From Eucalyptus grandis (Eukaryota > Streptophyta > Magnoliopsida > Myrtales > Myrtaceae): DNA of 64,000 nucleotides. The stretch is from positions 46,934,127-46,998,126 of the forward strand of contig NC_052619.1 in assembly GCF_016545825.1 (NCBI RefSeq). Reading direction: 5' to 3'. Below the pieces are notes generated by a model. It was not told the origin of the DNA. It made no database searches and worked only from the letters and a program-made list of their open reading frames with translations. How positions within the stretch are numbered: position 1 is the first letter of the stretch; every line of letters starts with the position of its first letter. Made by a program: the position numbers and the translations under genes. This document shows, piece after piece, positions 63,753 to 64,000 of the stretch.

Positions 63753-64000
63753 ATGGGGAGAAACCCTCGTGATCGTCTCTCTCTAGCCCTCTTGGCTATC
63801 GTCCTCTCCATCACGTTCTCCTCCCTAACTCGTTCCCATGCCCAACAGCCTCCATTGAGTTTCCCTCCAAGCTTCCCAAACCCTAGGCTTTTCAATGCTT
63901 ACATTGCCCTCCAAGCCTGGAAGCATGCCATCACCTCGGACCCGAAGAACATCACCGGAAACTGGTGTGGCCCCGAGGTGTGCAACTACACCCGGGTCTT
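63753..64000 (+). CDS. LRX-like leucine-rich repeat cell-wall protein, 5' part (runs off the window)
   Basis: First 82 codons of an open frame that continues past the edge. Residues 1-31 are a signal peptide (basic start MGRNPRDR, hydrophobic LALLAIVLSI, likely cut after SHAQ). A short Pro-rich linker follows, then NPRLFNAYIALQAWKHAIT, SDPKNITGNW and CGPEVCNYT (about 44-79). This is the conserved N-terminal cap before the LRR domain in leucine-rich repeat extensins (LRX/PEX) and related At4g06744-type LRR proteins. LRX proteins sit in the cell wall and bind RALF peptides. Whether this one carries the C-terminal extensin domain cannot be seen. It has no intron so far, as expected for LRX genes. 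The family call is good; the subgroup is unknown. Confidence 0.8.
   Translation, partial: MGRNPRDRLSLALLAIVLSITFSSLTRSHAQQPPLSFPPSFPNPRLFNAYIALQAWKHAITSDPKNITGNWCGPEVCNYTRV

Overview
The window is nuclear DNA of a flowering plant. Genes have many short exons with GT-AG introns, intergenic DNA is AT-rich, (CT)n/(GA)n microsatellites are frequent, and plant retrotransposons and fold-back repeats fill much of the space. The proteins are plant types (SULTR sulfate transporter, LRX-like LRR protein). A woody eudicot is likely; Myrtales (Eucalyptus-like) is only an impression from the CT microsatellites and the GC-cored fold-back repeats.

Gene content is low. Four protein genes can be supported: (1) the 5' exons of a secreted EGF-like protein gene on the minus strand (2338-2767); (2) a complete 12-exon group 3 sulfate transporter gene, closest to SULTR3;1 from memory, on the plus strand (26262-31300, 652 aa); (3) a complete 8-exon TPR co-chaperone gene resembling Arabidopsis TPR3 on the minus strand (39400-46278, 330 aa, last intron 3.2 kb); (4) the first 82 codons of an LRX-like leucine-rich repeat protein on the plus strand, running off the right edge (63753-64000). 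They are independent genes and share no evident pathway.

The rest is mobile and repetitive DNA. From left to right: a 141-bp tandem duplication (6.2-6.5 kb); an AT-rich inverted-repeat element (9.46-9.86 kb); a solo LTR sitting inside a degenerate 79-bp tandem array (10.4-12.6 kb); fold-back elements with GC-rich cores (13.4-15.04 kb, including one with an exact 8-bp target duplication); a three-copy ~590-bp tandem repeat in which every copy keeps a TATA-like box (15.97-17.73 kb); another GC-core fold-back (19.7-20.45 kb); a G-box-rich island (22.7-23.2 kb); a Ty3/gypsy element with reverse transcriptase deleted (32278-38448); a 5'-truncated LINE (47490-53265) split by a 3.7-kb LTR-type insertion (48089-51810); a long (AAT)n tract; further fold-backs (53.7-57.3 kb); and a tRNA-derived SINE (58892-59082) inserted into another fold-back.

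No new gene system was found. The most informative observations are the target-site duplications that fix element borders and order of insertion, the promoter-like tandem triplication, and the fact that several inverted-repeat families carry the same style of GC-rich core. All family names rest on motif recognition without database searches.
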